A DNA stretch of 64,000 nt, from positions 250,733-314,732 of the forward strand of contig NZ_NSKB01000001.1 in NCBI RefSeq assembly GCF_002286975.1. The letters run 5' to 3'. Shown here in pieces: positions 48,394 to 56,846 of the stretch. The DNA is from Halomonas salipaludis. Its GTDB lineage: Bacteria > Pseudomonadota > Gammaproteobacteria > Pseudomonadales > Halomonadaceae. Made by a program: the position numbers and the translations under genes. The notes under the pieces were generated by a model. That model made no database searches. It had not been told where the DNA came from and saw only the letters and a program-made list of their open reading frames with translations. The first letter of the stretch is position 1. Each line of letters starts with the position of its first letter.

Positions 48394-50106
48394 ATGACCA
48401 CCGATACTACCAGCGCGCCGAATTTCATTCGCAACCAGATTCGCGACGAGATCGAGGGCGGTCGTGGCGACAAGATCGTCACCCGCTTTCCTCCGGAGCC
48501 CAACGGCTTTCTGCATATCGGGCACGCCAAGTCGATCTGTCTGAATTTCGGGCTCGCCGAGCATTTCGGTGGTGACTGCCATCTGCGCTTCGACGACACC
48601 AACCCGGCCAAGGAAGAGCAGGCCTACATCGACGCCATCAAGGCCGACGTGGAGTGGCTGGGCTTTCAGTGGGCGGGTGAGGTGCGCTTCGCCTCGGACT
48701 ACTTCGACCAGCTCTACGCCTGGGCACAGCACCTGATTCGCGACGGCAAGGCGTATGTCGACGACCTCTCGCCGGACGAGATTCGCGAGTATCGCGGCAC
48801 GCTCACCGAGCCCGGCAAGCCGAGCCCGTATCGTGAGCGCTCCGCCGACGAGAACCTCGATCTGCTGGAGCGCATGCGCCAGGGGGAGTTTGCCGAGGGG
48901 AGCAAGGTGCTGCGCGCCAAGATCGACATGGCCGCGCCCAATATCAATCTGCGCGACCCGATCCTCTATCGCATTCGCCATGCCCACCATCACCAGACCG
49001 GCGACAAGTGGAAGATCTACCCCTCCTATGACTTTACCCACGGTCAGTCGGATGCCCTGGAGGGCGTGACCCACTCGATCTGCACCCTGGAGTTCGAGGA
49101 TCACCGCCCACTCTACGAATGGTTCCTGGCCAACCTGCCGGTACCCTGCGTGCCGCGCCAGATCGAGTTCGCGCGCCTCAACCTCAACTACACCCTGACC
49201 TCCAAGCGCAAGCTCAAGCTGCTGGTGGATGAACAGATCGTCGACGGTTGGGACGACCCGCGCATGCCGACCATCTCCGGCATGCGCCGGCGCGGCTATA
49301 CCCCCGGCTCGATCCGCAAGTTCTGCGAGATGATCGGCGTGACCCGCGCCGATGGCGGCCTGGTGGATATCGCCATGCTGACCCATGCGATCCGCTCTGA
49401 CCTCGAGGACAACGCCCCGCGTGCCATGTGCGTGCTCAAGCCGCTCAAGGTGGTGCTGACCAACGTGGCGGAGGATTTCGAAGAGGTCTATGACGTGCCC
49501 GGCCATCCGGCCCGCGACGACCTCGGCGTGCGCAAGGTGCCGTTGACCCGGGAAATCTATATCGACCACGACGACTTCATGGAAGAGCCGCCCAAGAAGT
49601 TCTTCCGCTTGGCGCCGGGCAAGGAAGTGCGCCTGCGCAACAGCTATGTGATCCGCTGCGATGAGGTGGTCAAAGACGCCGCCGGCGAGATCGAGGCGCT
49701 GTACTGCTCGGTGGATTTCGACACCCTGGGCAAGAATCCCGAGGGGCGCAAGGTCAAGGGCGTGATCCACTGGGTCAGCGCCGAGCACGGTGTGCCCATG
49801 GAGGTGCGCCTCTACGACAACCTGTTCCAGGTCGAGCAGCCGGACAAGGACAAGGACGCCGACTTCCTCGAGCACCTCAACCCCGAGTCATTGCAAGTGT
49901 GTCAGGCGATCGGCGAGCCGAGCCTTGCCGAGGTCGCGCCGGAGAGCCGTTTCCAGTTCGAGCGGGTCGGCTACTTCTGTGCCGATCGCCATGCCTGTAC
50001 CGACGGCAAGCGGGTATTCAACCGCACGGTAGGCTTGAAGGACACGTGGGCCAAGGTTCAGAAGCAAGAGGCCCAGAAGCAAGAGCCAGGTCACAAGAAG
50101 GGCTGA
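48394..50106 (+). CDS. glnS: Glutaminyl-tRNA synthetase
   Basis: 570-aa class I synthetase. The HIGH-type motif is in [22 protein letters not shown] and the KMSKS-type loop is [13 protein letters not shown] (the first Met is Thr/Ser-shifted here). [25 protein letters not shown] and the C-terminal beta-barrel domain ([20 protein letters not shown]) are GlnRS-specific. The cysS start follows 1 bp after the stop, so both synthetases are coupled. Confidence 0.97.
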   Translation: MTTDTTSAPNFIRNQIRDEIEGGRGDKIVTRFPPEPNGFLHIGHAKSICLNFGLAEHFGGDCHLRFDDTNPAKEEQAYIDAIKADVEWLGFQWAGEVRFASDYFDQLYAWAQHLIRDGKAYVDDLSPDEIREYRGTLTEPGKPSPYRERSADENLDLLERMRQGEFAEGSKVLRAKIDMAAPNINLRDPILYRIRHAHHHQTGDKWKIYPSYDFTHGQSDALEGVTHSICTLEFEDHRPLYEWFLANLPVPCVPRQIEFARLNLNYTLTSKRKLKLLVDEQIVDGWDDPRMPTISGMRRRGYTPGSIRKFCEMIGVTRADGGLVDIAMLTHAIRSDLEDNAPRAMCVLKPLKVVLTNVAEDFEEVYDVPGHPARDDLGVRKVPLTREIYIDHDDFMEEPPKKFFRLAPGKEVRLRNSYVIRCDEVVKDAAGEIEALYCSVDFDTLGKNPEGRKVKGVIHWVSAEHGVPMEVRLYDNLFQVEQPDKDKDADFLEHLNPESLQVCQAIGEPSLAEVAPESRFQFERVGYFCADRHACTDGKRVFNRTVGLKDTWAKVQKQEAQKQEPGHKKG

Positions 50107-50107
50107 T

Positions 50108-51520
50108 ATGCAGATTTACAACACGCTGACGCGGCGCAAGGAACGCTTTACCCCCATCGAGCCGGGACGGGTGCGCATGTACGTATGCGGCATGACCGTC
50201 TACGACTACTGCCACCTGGGGCATGCCCGGGTGATGGTGGCCTTCGATGTGATCACCCGCTACCTGCGTGCCCGCGGCTTTGAGGTGACCTATGTGCGTA
50301 ACATCACCGATATCGACGACAAGATCCTCAAGCGTGCCGACGAGAACGGCGAGAGCATCGGCGCGCTCACCGAGCGCATGATTGCCGCCATGCATGAGGA
50401 CGAGGCGCGGCTCTTCGTGCTGCGTCCGGATGCCGAGCCCCGCGCCACCGGCCATATTGACGAGATCGTCGCCATGATCGAGACGCTGATCGACAAGGGC
50501 TACGCCTACGCAGCGGACAACGGCGACGTCTACTACCGGGTGCGCAAGTTCGAGGGCTACGGCAAGCTCAACAACCGCGACCTGGACGAGATGCGCTCCG
50601 GTGCCCGAGTCGAGGTCGAGGCGCACAAGGAGGACCCCCTCGACTTCGTGCTGTGGAAGGCGGCCAAGCCGGGCGAGGCGAGCTGGCCCTCGCCGTGGGG
50701 CGAGGGACGCCCCGGCTGGCACATCGAGTGCTCGGCGATGTCGACCTGCTGTTTGGGCGAGACCTTCGACATTCACGGCGGCGGGCCGGATCTGACCTTC
50801 CCCCACCATGAGAACGAGATCGCCCAGTCGGAGGCGGCCACCGGCAAGCCTTACGTCAACACCTGGATGCACGCCGGTGCGGTGCGCGTGGACCAGGAGA
50901 AGATGTCCAAGTCGCTCGGCAACTTCTTCACCATTCGCGAGGTGCTCGAGCACCACGACCCGGAAGTGGTGCGCTACCTGCTGGTGGCCAGCCACTACCG
51001 CAGCCCGATCAACTACGCGCCCGACTCGCTGGCCGAGGCGCGCAAGTCGCTGGAGCGGTTCTATACCGCCCTCGATGGCTTGGATCTGGAGGGCGTCAAA
51101 GAGGTCGACAGCGAGGTGCTGGTCGAGGCGCAGCGCGCCTTCAACGCCGCCATGGATGACGACTTCAATACCCCGGTGGCGCTGGCCGCGCTGTTCGACC
51201 TGGTGCGTGAACTGAACCGCGCGCGCAAGGAGACCCCCGCGGCGGCCCCCGGCTTGGCGGTGGGCCTCAAGCGCCTGGCCGGCGTGCTCGGCCTGCTGCA
51301 GCAGGATCCGGCGCGTTTCCTCCAGGGCGGTGATACTGCGCTGCCGCTGCCGGCGGACGATATCGAGGCGCGCATCGCGGCGCGTGCCGCCGCCAAGCAG
51401 GCCAAGGACTTCGCCACCGCCGATCGCATCCGCGATGAGCTGGCGGCGCTGGGGATCGAACTCAAGGACTCCCGTGAGGGCACCACCTGGGTACTGGCCA
51501 GCGCCGACGACCCGGCGTAG
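50108..51520 (+). CDS. cysS: Cysteinyl-tRNA synthetase
   Basis: 470-aa class I synthetase. The Zn ligand C27 is in [18 protein letters not shown], which also holds the HIGH-type motif (HLGH, 36-39). The remaining Zn-site segment is [15 protein letters not shown] with FPHHENE, and the KMSKS motif is [10 protein letters not shown]. The C-terminal DALR-type helices are present. It starts directly after glnS. Confidence 0.97.
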   Translation: MQIYNTLTRRKERFTPIEPGRVRMYVCGMTVYDYCHLGHARVMVAFDVITRYLRARGFEVTYVRNITDIDDKILKRADENGESIGALTERMIAAMHEDEARLFVLRPDAEPRATGHIDEIVAMIETLIDKGYAYAADNGDVYYRVRKFEGYGKLNNRDLDEMRSGARVEVEAHKEDPLDFVLWKAAKPGEASWPSPWGEGRPGWHIECSAMSTCCLGETFDIHGGGPDLTFPHHENEIAQSEAATGKPYVNTWMHAGAVRVDQEKMSKSLGNFFTIREVLEHHDPEVVRYLLVASHYRSPINYAPDSLAEARKSLERFYTALDGLDLEGVKEVDSEVLVEAQRAFNAAMDDDFNTPVALAALFDLVRELNRARKETPAAAPGLAVGLKRLAGVLGLLQQDPARFLQGGDTALPLPADDIEARIAARAAAKQAKDFATADRIRDELAALGIELKDSREGTTWVLASADDPA

Positions 51521-51557
51521 CGGCGCTGCGCCAGGTCTTACTATCCGCATGTCCTTT

Positions 51558-51590
51558 GACGCCCGATTCACCCTGAGGGGGTCGGGCGTC
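51558..51590 (+). terminator. Hairpin after cysS
   Basis: Perfect 9-bp stem GACGCCCGA / TCGGGCGTC with a 15-nt loop, 37 bp after the cysS stop. Only TTA follows, so it is a rho-independent terminator candidate of moderate strength. Confidence 0.5.
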
Positions 51591-51599
51591 TTAGATGGT

Positions 51600-51730
51600 A
51601 TCTACAAATTACTGCGCTCGGCCATACTGCGTTGAAATCACCTTCAAAATACTCATTTACACACTCGTAAACTCCGCCTTTTTCAGCTGATTTCGCCTTG
51701 CCTGGCCTTCGCTCGTGACGTTTGTAAGCA
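51600..51730. repeat. AT-rich intergenic inverted-repeat element
   Basis: Nested symmetric pieces: TGAAATCA (51633-51640) and TGATTTCG (51688-51695), and a central TTTAC - ACACTC - GTAAA hairpin (51656-51671). Its style and phrases (CTCATTTACA, GTAAACTCCGC, TTCGCCTTG) recall a dispersed intergenic element I remember from several gammaproteobacteria. The base composition is well below that of the flanking genes. A 70-codon minus-strand frame across it (51568-51780) is not considered a gene. Confidence 0.55.
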
Positions 51731-51748
51731 CCCTCTTGGATTACCTTA

Positions 51749-51766
51749 TGAGCAATATATCGCTCA
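51749..51766. promoter_or_regulatory. Operator 1 upstream of hipA
   Basis: TGAGCAATATATCGCTCA, an 18-bp palindrome with one mismatched pair. First of three similar sites. Confidence 0.8.
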
Positions 51767-51789
51767 CAGTATCGCATCATGGCAATATT

Positions 51790-51807
51790 TGAGTGATATA
51801 TTGCTCA
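51790..51807. promoter_or_regulatory. Operator 2 upstream of hipA
   Basis: TGAGTGATATATTGCTCA, identical to the reverse complement of operator 1 except at one base. Its right end overlaps a weak -35 candidate (TTGCTC, 51801-51806) paired with TATCCT at 51825-51830. Confidence 0.8.
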
Positions 51808-51831
51808 AACAGTGGGCTGGCTGCTATCCTT

Positions 51832-51849
51832 TGAGCATTATATTGCCCA
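51832..51849. promoter_or_regulatory. Operator 3 upstream of hipA
   Basis: TGAGCATTATATTGCCCA, a more degenerate member of the set. It starts 42 bp after operator 2 and lies directly upstream of the ribosome site and ATG, where bound repressor would block initiation or early elongation. Confidence 0.75.
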
Positions 51850-51860
51850 TTGGGGGTGCC

Positions 51861-53207
51861 ATGCATCTCACGCTTCAACTCTATCTGGATCAGCACTGGC
51901 AGGATGTTGCCGAACTCGAACTGCCGGCGCCCGAGCGGGGTATTCAGGGTCGCGCTGGCCTGCGCTATCAGCAGGAATATGCACTCGACTGGATGTTCCG
52001 AGACGACGAACATGCCTGCAGCATGAACCTGCCCGTAGAACTGATGATGACGCATCGCAGCAAAGGCTGGTTCGGCTTCCTGGAAGACATCATGCCCGCG
52101 GGTGCCAGCCGGCGATACTGGGTCGAGCAGTTGGGGCTGCAGGGGCTACCTGCCGGTGAACAGGACAGTCGACTGCTTGCCCAGGGGACCATTGCTCCGG
52201 TCGGCAATCTGCGTATCAAGGAGGCCGTGCCGGCGCTGCCGGGCGGCTCAGGCTTGCGTGAACGACGCTTCGCGCTGGCCAGCGTGGTCGAGAGGCATAG
52301 CGACTTTCTCGAGTACGCCCAGCAGATGGGCGCCGCTTCCGGCGGCGCCACGGGAGCCGGCGGCGAGGCGCCTAAATTGCTGTTGCGGCGGAGCGCGGAT
52401 GATGAGGTATGGATCGACACCTGGCAGGACGACCCGCAGCAGCGCGATGATTACCTGCTGGTGAAGTTTCCACGCGGTCGGCGCAGCCAGGATGACTGCG
52501 ATATCCTGCGTGCGGAGTATCACTACTATCAGGAGCTCGCCGCGTTGGGGGTAGACACCATCGCCACCGATGGCATGCGGTTGATCGAGGGTGAGCGCTA
52601 TCCGTCGCTGTGGCTGCCTCGCTTCGATACTGAGTGGCGCGGCGATCGGCTGGTGCGCCATGGCCTGGAATCCGTCTACTCTGTGCTTGGCACGCCCGCC
52701 GGGAGCCATCTGAATCACTTCCAGGTCATTCGTCGCCTGGTGTCTCTCCTGCAAGGACAGTTTCGTGTGGTTGAGCTGAACGAGCGCTTCGATCGAGAGG
52801 CGTTCGTGATCGAATGGGTGAAGCGCGACCTGATCAATGTGGCGTTGGGGAATTCGGATAATCACGGCCGCAATACCGCCCTTATCAAGCGGCCCGAGGG
52901 GATCTGGTTGGCGCCGATGTTCGATGTCGCCCCGATGAAGGCGGATCCCGAAGGCGTCACGCGCACCACTCGCTGGGGAGCACCCTTCGAGGAGGGCGGC
53001 GAGTTTCGTTGGTCCGCGATTGCCGATGCGCTGGACGATCTGGTCCCGGCCGAACGCCTGATGAGCGCGCTGCGCCAGTTCGCCGCTGAGCTGATGGGGG
53101 TGGAGAGCCGGCTGCGTCAGCGCGGCGTGCCTGAGCGCATTCTCTCCATGCCGGCGGTGGGGCTGGCATCGCTCGACGAGCGGTTGGTTCGCTGGGGGCT
53201 GCAATGA
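51861..53207 (+). CDS. hipA: HipA-family serine/threonine kinase toxin
   Basis: 448-aa HipA-fold kinase. SGGATGAGGEAPKLLLRR (~residues 165-182) resembles the HipA ATP-loop region. DYLLVKFPRG and the following helix fit the N-lobe, NVALGNSDNHGRNTALI holds the catalytic-loop Asp/Asn, and APMFDVAPM is the metal-binding DFD-like motif. E. coli HipA phosphorylates glutamyl-tRNA synthetase; the target here is unknown. The ATG at 51861 follows GGGGG; an in-frame TTG at 51789 would lie on the operators. The gene precedes its hipB-like partner with an ATGA overlap, the reverse of the E. coli order. Confidence 0.82.
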   Translation: MHLTLQLYLDQHWQDVAELELPAPERGIQGRAGLRYQQEYALDWMFRDDEHACSMNLPVELMMTHRSKGWFGFLEDIMPAGASRRYWVEQLGLQGLPAGEQDSRLLAQGTIAPVGNLRIKEAVPALPGGSGLRERRFALASVVERHSDFLEYAQQMGAASGGATGAGGEAPKLLLRRSADDEVWIDTWQDDPQQRDDYLLVKFPRGRRSQDDCDILRAEYHYYQELAALGVDTIATDGMRLIEGERYPSLWLPRFDTEWRGDRLVRHGLESVYSVLGTPAGSHLNHFQVIRRLVSLLQGQFRVVELNERFDREAFVIEWVKRDLINVALGNSDNHGRNTALIKRPEGIWLAPMFDVAPMKADPEGVTRTTRWGAPFEEGGEFRWSAIADALDDLVPAERLMSALRQFAAELMGVESRLRQRGVPERILSMPAVGLASLDERLVRWGLQ

Positions 53208-53524
53208 GAACGGGGCAGGAAGACCGTGAGGGGCAGCTGCTGGCGGCGCTGCGCTGCCTGCTTGCCGACGAGATAAGCGAAGGGCAGCTGCTGCGCAAGC
53301 TACGGCGCGAGGTGCTGGGTCTGTCGCAGCAGGAGTACGCCAGCCTGGTGGGCGTGAGTCGCCGCACCCTCTCCGACATGGAGGGTGACAGGGGCAATGT
53401 GTCACTGGCGGTAATGAATCGCGTCTACCGCCCCCTCGGCCTGCGGGTGGGGCTGCTACCGCGGCAAACGGCGCTGCTGCATGAGGTACTGGAAGCTGAG
53501 CGGCCGTCGCAACACGATGCATGA
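53204..53524 (+). CDS. hipB: HipB-like XRE-family antitoxin/repressor
   Basis: 106-aa protein with a Cro/C1-type helix-turn-helix at ~residues 36-90 (REVLGLSQQEYASLVGVSRRTLSDMEGDRGNVSLAVMNRVYRPLGLRV). It is preceded by a ~30-residue acidic N-terminal extension. It is translationally coupled to hipA (4-bp overlap), so it is made after the toxin. It is the likely binder of the three upstream palindromes. The C-terminal tail (QTALLHEVLEAERPSQ) could be the flexible, protease-sensitive part seen in HipB proteins; that is inference. Confidence 0.82.
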   Translation: MRTGQEDREGQLLAALRCLLADEISEGQLLRKLRREVLGLSQQEYASLVGVSRRTLSDMEGDRGNVSLAVMNRVYRPLGLRVGLLPRQTALLHEVLEAERPSQHDA

Positions 53525-53555
53525 CACGGTTTGACAGCGTCTGGCATCCTTCACT

Positions 53556-53581
53556 AGCCTATTTATCATGATAAATAGGCT
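53556..53581. promoter_or_regulatory. 26-bp perfect palindrome upstream of the M20 amidohydrolase gene
   Basis: Each half is AGCCTATTTATCA followed by its exact reverse complement, centred between 53568 and 53569, 35 bp upstream of the ATG at 53617. There is no T-run after it, so an operator is more likely than a terminator. The cognate regulator is not obvious in the window. Confidence 0.6.
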
Positions 53582-53616
53582 GGCGGCGTGTCGTCAGCAT
53601 CAACCAGGACGACATC

Positions 53617-54876
53617 ATGGCGCTCACCTATGAGCAGGCCGGCGCGCTGGCCTGGCAGTGGCTGGAGCAGATCGCGCGGGTCAGCGAGACCGACGACCCG
53701 GAACGCAATGGCGTGACCCGGTTGTGCGCCACTCGCGAGCATCGCCAGGCGCTGGACATGCTGGGCGGCTGGATGCGCGACGCTGGGATGGCGCTGCGCA
53801 GCGACAATGGCGCCAACTTGATCGGCCGCTATGCCAGTGCCAACCCAGCGGCTCCTACGCTGCTTCTCGGCTCCCACCAAGACACCGTGCCCCACGGCGG
53901 CAAGTACGACGGCATCATGGGCGTGCTGCTGCCCCTGGCGCTGGTCCGCTACCTCGACCATCACGCCATTGCGCTGCCGTTCCACCTCGACGTGGTGGCC
54001 TTCAGCGACGAGGAGGGCACCCGCTTCAGCTCGACGCTACTCGGTTCCAAGGTGCTCGCCGGAACCTTCGAACCGGCCATGCTCGATGCCCAGGACGACC
54101 AGGGCGTGACCCTGCGCCAGGCGCTGATCGACTTCGGCTGCGACCCGGAGCGCATCGCCGACGACCGCTATGCGCCTGGCGAAGTGCTGGGGTTCGTCGA
54201 GGTACACATCGAGCAGGGCCCGCAGCTCGAGGCCGAGGGCCTGCCGATCGGCGTGGTCAGCGCGATCACCGGCATCGAGCGTCACAAGCTCAGTATCCAT
54301 GGCTTGGCCGGCCACGCCGGCACGGTGCCGATGCATCTGCGCCAGGATGCGTTGGTAGGGGCCGCCCGGGTGATCGGCCTGGTCGATGAGCTGTGCAAGG
54401 CGACCGATGAGCTGGTTGGCGTGGTGGGCAAGATCGACAACTCGCCCAACGGGGTCAACGTGATCCCGCAGCGCACCGATCTCACCATCGAGCTGCGCTC
54501 CCCCGACGATGCCACGCGGCTGGCCGCCCGCGAGACGCTGCTGACACGTATCGACGCCGCGCTCGCCGAGCTCGACCTGCGCCTCGAGCAGCGGCTGATC
54601 TATGAGCAGGCCGCGGTGCAGTGTGCTCCGGCGCTGGTGAGTCGGCTCGAGGCCGCGGTCGCGGCGAGTGGCGTGACGCCGCGCACCCTGTTCAGCGGCG
54701 CCGGCCACGACGGCCTGGCGATGCAGGCCTTGTGCGATATCGGCATGCTGTTCCTGCGCTGCGAGCGGGGCATCAGCCACCACCCTGACGAAGCCATCGA
54801 CCCCAATGACCTCGGCGTGGCGGTGGAGGTGCTGGCACGCTTCGTAACCGCCTTGGCCGAGGCGGAGCGCTGGTAG
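53617..54876 (+). CDS. M20-family Zn amidohydrolase (allantoate amidohydrolase / N-carbamoyl-L-amino-acid hydrolase type)
   Basis: 419-aa dinuclear metallohydrolase of the hydantoinase/carbamoylase family. The metal-binding residues are in LLGSHQDTVPHGGKYDGIMG (His/Asp), AFSDEEGTRF (Glu pair) and FVEVHIEQGP (His). The dimerisation-domain residues IHGLAGHAGTVPM and GVNVIPQ follow, with the last metal His near GISHHPDEAI. These enzymes cut ureido groups from allantoate or N-carbamoyl amino acids. No other purine- or hydantoin-degradation gene is adjacent, so the substrate stays open. It converges with the DUF1853 gene (5 bp between stops). Confidence 0.85.
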   Translation: MALTYEQAGALAWQWLEQIARVSETDDPERNGVTRLCATREHRQALDMLGGWMRDAGMALRSDNGANLIGRYASANPAAPTLLLGSHQDTVPHGGKYDGIMGVLLPLALVRYLDHHAIALPFHLDVVAFSDEEGTRFSSTLLGSKVLAGTFEPAMLDAQDDQGVTLRQALIDFGCDPERIADDRYAPGEVLGFVEVHIEQGPQLEAEGLPIGVVSAITGIERHKLSIHGLAGHAGTVPMHLRQDALVGAARVIGLVDELCKATDELVGVVGKIDNSPNGVNVIPQRTDLTIELRSPDDATRLAARETLLTRIDAALAELDLRLEQRLIYEQAAVQCAPALVSRLEAAVAASGVTPRTLFSGAGHDGLAMQALCDIGMLFLRCERGISHHPDEAIDPNDLGVAVEVLARFVTALAEAERW

Positions 54877-54881
54877 ACCTG

Positions 54882-55877
54882 CTAGCGAACGGTAGCTGCC
54901 GCCAGGGGCGGTAGCGGAATGCGCCGCGGCCAGTCGTCGCCAACGATGAACAGCCGCTGCCAGCCAGTGGTGCCGTGCAGCATCACCGGCAGCGGCGCCG
55001 CGCGCGCCGCGAAGTGCGCGCGGATATGGGCATCCAGTGCCGGCATTGACAGCAGTTGAGCCGGCATCGGCGGGGCCAGCCAGTGCGGCTTGCTGAGCCA
55101 GGCGCCACGGGTGTCGGCGTCGAGTCCGTCCTGGAAGGCGGCCCACTGAGATTCATGCAGCCAGTGCCCGCGCAGGTGGTCGACGGTGGCCTCGCGAGGG
55201 GCGAGCAGGGCGGAGGCATCAGATGCCAGCGGGTAGAACAGTGCACCGGGAATCGCCAGGCGTTGTTGGATGCCGTTGAGCAGCGCATCCTCGACCAGCG
55301 CCGCTGAGCCAAGCAGTTGGCCGAGGGTGTCGGTATCGCTGACCCGATCGAGCAGCGGTAGCTGGTGGTCGTGAAGATGCTGTCGTTTGACCGCCAGACT
55401 GTCGACGCAGCCGGGGCCGATCCAGCGCGACTGGCTGTCGGCGCCGCCGGGGCCCTCCACCAGGCCCAGGTAGAACTTGATCGCGACCTCCAGGTGTACC
55501 AGGCGACCGTCGCGGCGCCGCTGGTAGATCAGGTCGAGTTCGCCCAGGGTGCGCTTATCACGCTCGATGCGGCAGTTGTGGGCAATCAGGCGCGTGCCCG
55601 GTGCGCTGGCCAGCAGGTGCTGCCAGAGTCGCTCGTGGTAGTGGCCGAGGCGACCGCTGGCGCTGTCGGCGACGCGCCGTTCCAGCGGCAGCGGGTCGTG
55701 CTGCTGGGCGTCGAGGTACTCGGTGAGGGCAGTGCCGATGAGGCCCAGCTCTTCGCCAGTGGGCCGCCCCGGCCACGCCATCGCCAGCAGGTCGGGGGCG
55801 GTGATCAGCCAGGCCAGGTCGCGAACCAGCGGGTGGCTGTAGCGTGCGATGAGGCGTTGATCGTCCGTCTGGCACAT
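54882..55877 (-). CDS. DUF1853 family protein
   Basis: 331-aa cytoplasmic protein. I recognise the DUF1853 family from HPLVRDLAWLITAPDLL at the N-terminus, LGELDLIYQRRRDGRLVHLEVAIKFYLGL at ~residues 110-140 and the FYPLASD segment. The second region, with an acidic residue in a strand and a following Glu...Lys pair, loosely resembles a PD-(D/E)xK nuclease core, but no function is established here. The ATG at 55877 has AAGGAAG upstream. It is divergent from the transporter operon with 55 bp between starts. Confidence 0.75.
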   Translation of the reverse strand: MCQTDDQRLIARYSHPLVRDLAWLITAPDLLAMAWPGRPTGEELGLIGTALTEYLDAQQHDPLPLERRVADSASGRLGHYHERLWQHLLASAPGTRLIAHNCRIERDKRTLGELDLIYQRRRDGRLVHLEVAIKFYLGLVEGPGGADSQSRWIGPGCVDSLAVKRQHLHDHQLPLLDRVSDTDTLGQLLGSAALVEDALLNGIQQRLAIPGALFYPLASDASALLAPREATVDHLRGHWLHESQWAAFQDGLDADTRGAWLSKPHWLAPPMPAQLLSMPALDAHIRAHFAARAAPLPVMLHGTTGWQRLFIVGDDWPRRIPLPPLAAATVR

Positions 55878-55932
55878 GCGACTAGCTTCCTTGATACTGA
55901 GCCCACACCCATTTGACACCGGAGCGGTTGCG

Positions 55933-56841
55933 ATGAACAGGACGTTGACGTGGATGAGTGCCGTGCTGGCCGGCGGCTTGCTGAGCCTGAGTAGCGCCCA
56001 GGCCGACGATCCCGTAGTGGTGTCGTCGAAGATCGATACCGAGGGGGCCGTGCTCGGCCAGTTGATCCTGCTCAGTCTGGAGCGGGCCGGTATCGACGTC
56101 GAGGATCGCACCCAGTTGGGGGGCACCAGCATCGTGCGCGAGGCGATCATCGCCGGCGAGATCGATATCTACCCGGAATACACCGGTAACGGCGCCTTCT
56201 TCTTCGATATGGCCGACAGCGACCTGTGGCGCGATGCCGAGGCGGCCCATGCCGAAGTTGCCGCGCTGGACCTCGAGCGCAACGGCCTAGTGTGGCTGAC
56301 GCCCGCCAACGCCAACAATACCTGGGCGATGAGCGTGCGCGGCGATGTGGCCCGCGAGCACGGTCTCGAGACCCTCGAGGACCTGGCTGACTACCTGGCC
56401 GACGGCGGCGAGTTCATCTTTGCCGCCAGCGCCGAGTTCGTCGAGTCCGAGGCGGCGCTGCCGGCGTTCCAGGAGGCCTACGGCTTCGAGCTGAGCTCCG
56501 ATCAGCTGGTGGTGCTGTCGGGGGGCAACACTGCCGCCACCCTGCGTGCTGCCGCGCTGCAGACCAACGGCGTTAATGCCGCCATGGCCTATGGCACCGA
56601 CGGCGGGCTCAATGCCCTGGATATCAAGGTGCTCGAGGATACCCTGGCGGTGCAGCCGGTCTACCAGCCGGCGCCGCTGATCCGTGAGGATGTGCTCGAA
56701 GCCTATCCGCAGATCGAGTCGCTGCTGACACCGGTGTTCGAGGCCCTCGACCTGGAGACCCTGCAGCGCCTCAACGGCGACGTGGCGGTCGAAGGTGCCG
56801 ACCCGCGCCAGGTCGCCAGCGAGTTTCTCGACGGGCTCTGA
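55933..56841 (+). CDS. yehZ: Osmoprotectant/choline-type ABC transporter substrate-binding protein (OsmF/YehZ-like)
   Basis: 302-aa periplasmic protein of the OpuAC-like family. The signal peptide is MNRTLTWMSAVLAGGLLSLSSAQA-DD. The body begins VVVSSKIDTEGAVLGQLILLSLERAGIDVEDRTQLGGTSIVREAIIAGEIDIYPEYTGN, the family signature around the quaternary-ammonium site. The ATG at 55933 has GGAG upstream; an open frame back to 55876 is not needed. First gene of an SBP-permease-ATPase-permease operon in the same order as E. coli yehZYXW. The ligand (glycine betaine or a related compound) is not provable from sequence. Confidence 0.9.
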   Translation: MNRTLTWMSAVLAGGLLSLSSAQADDPVVVSSKIDTEGAVLGQLILLSLERAGIDVEDRTQLGGTSIVREAIIAGEIDIYPEYTGNGAFFFDMADSDLWRDAEAAHAEVAALDLERNGLVWLTPANANNTWAMSVRGDVAREHGLETLEDLADYLADGGEFIFAASAEFVESEAALPAFQEAYGFELSSDQLVVLSGGNTAATLRAAALQTNGVNAAMAYGTDGGLNALDIKVLEDTLAVQPVYQPAPLIREDVLEAYPQIESLLTPVFEALDLETLQRLNGDVAVEGADPRQVASEFLDGL

Positions 56842-56846
56842 GCGAC

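Noticed and set aside
51568..51780. 70-codon minus-strand frame between cysS and hipA
   Set aside because: It runs across the repeat element and into operator 1, has no ribosome site and reads like a frame generated by the repeat.
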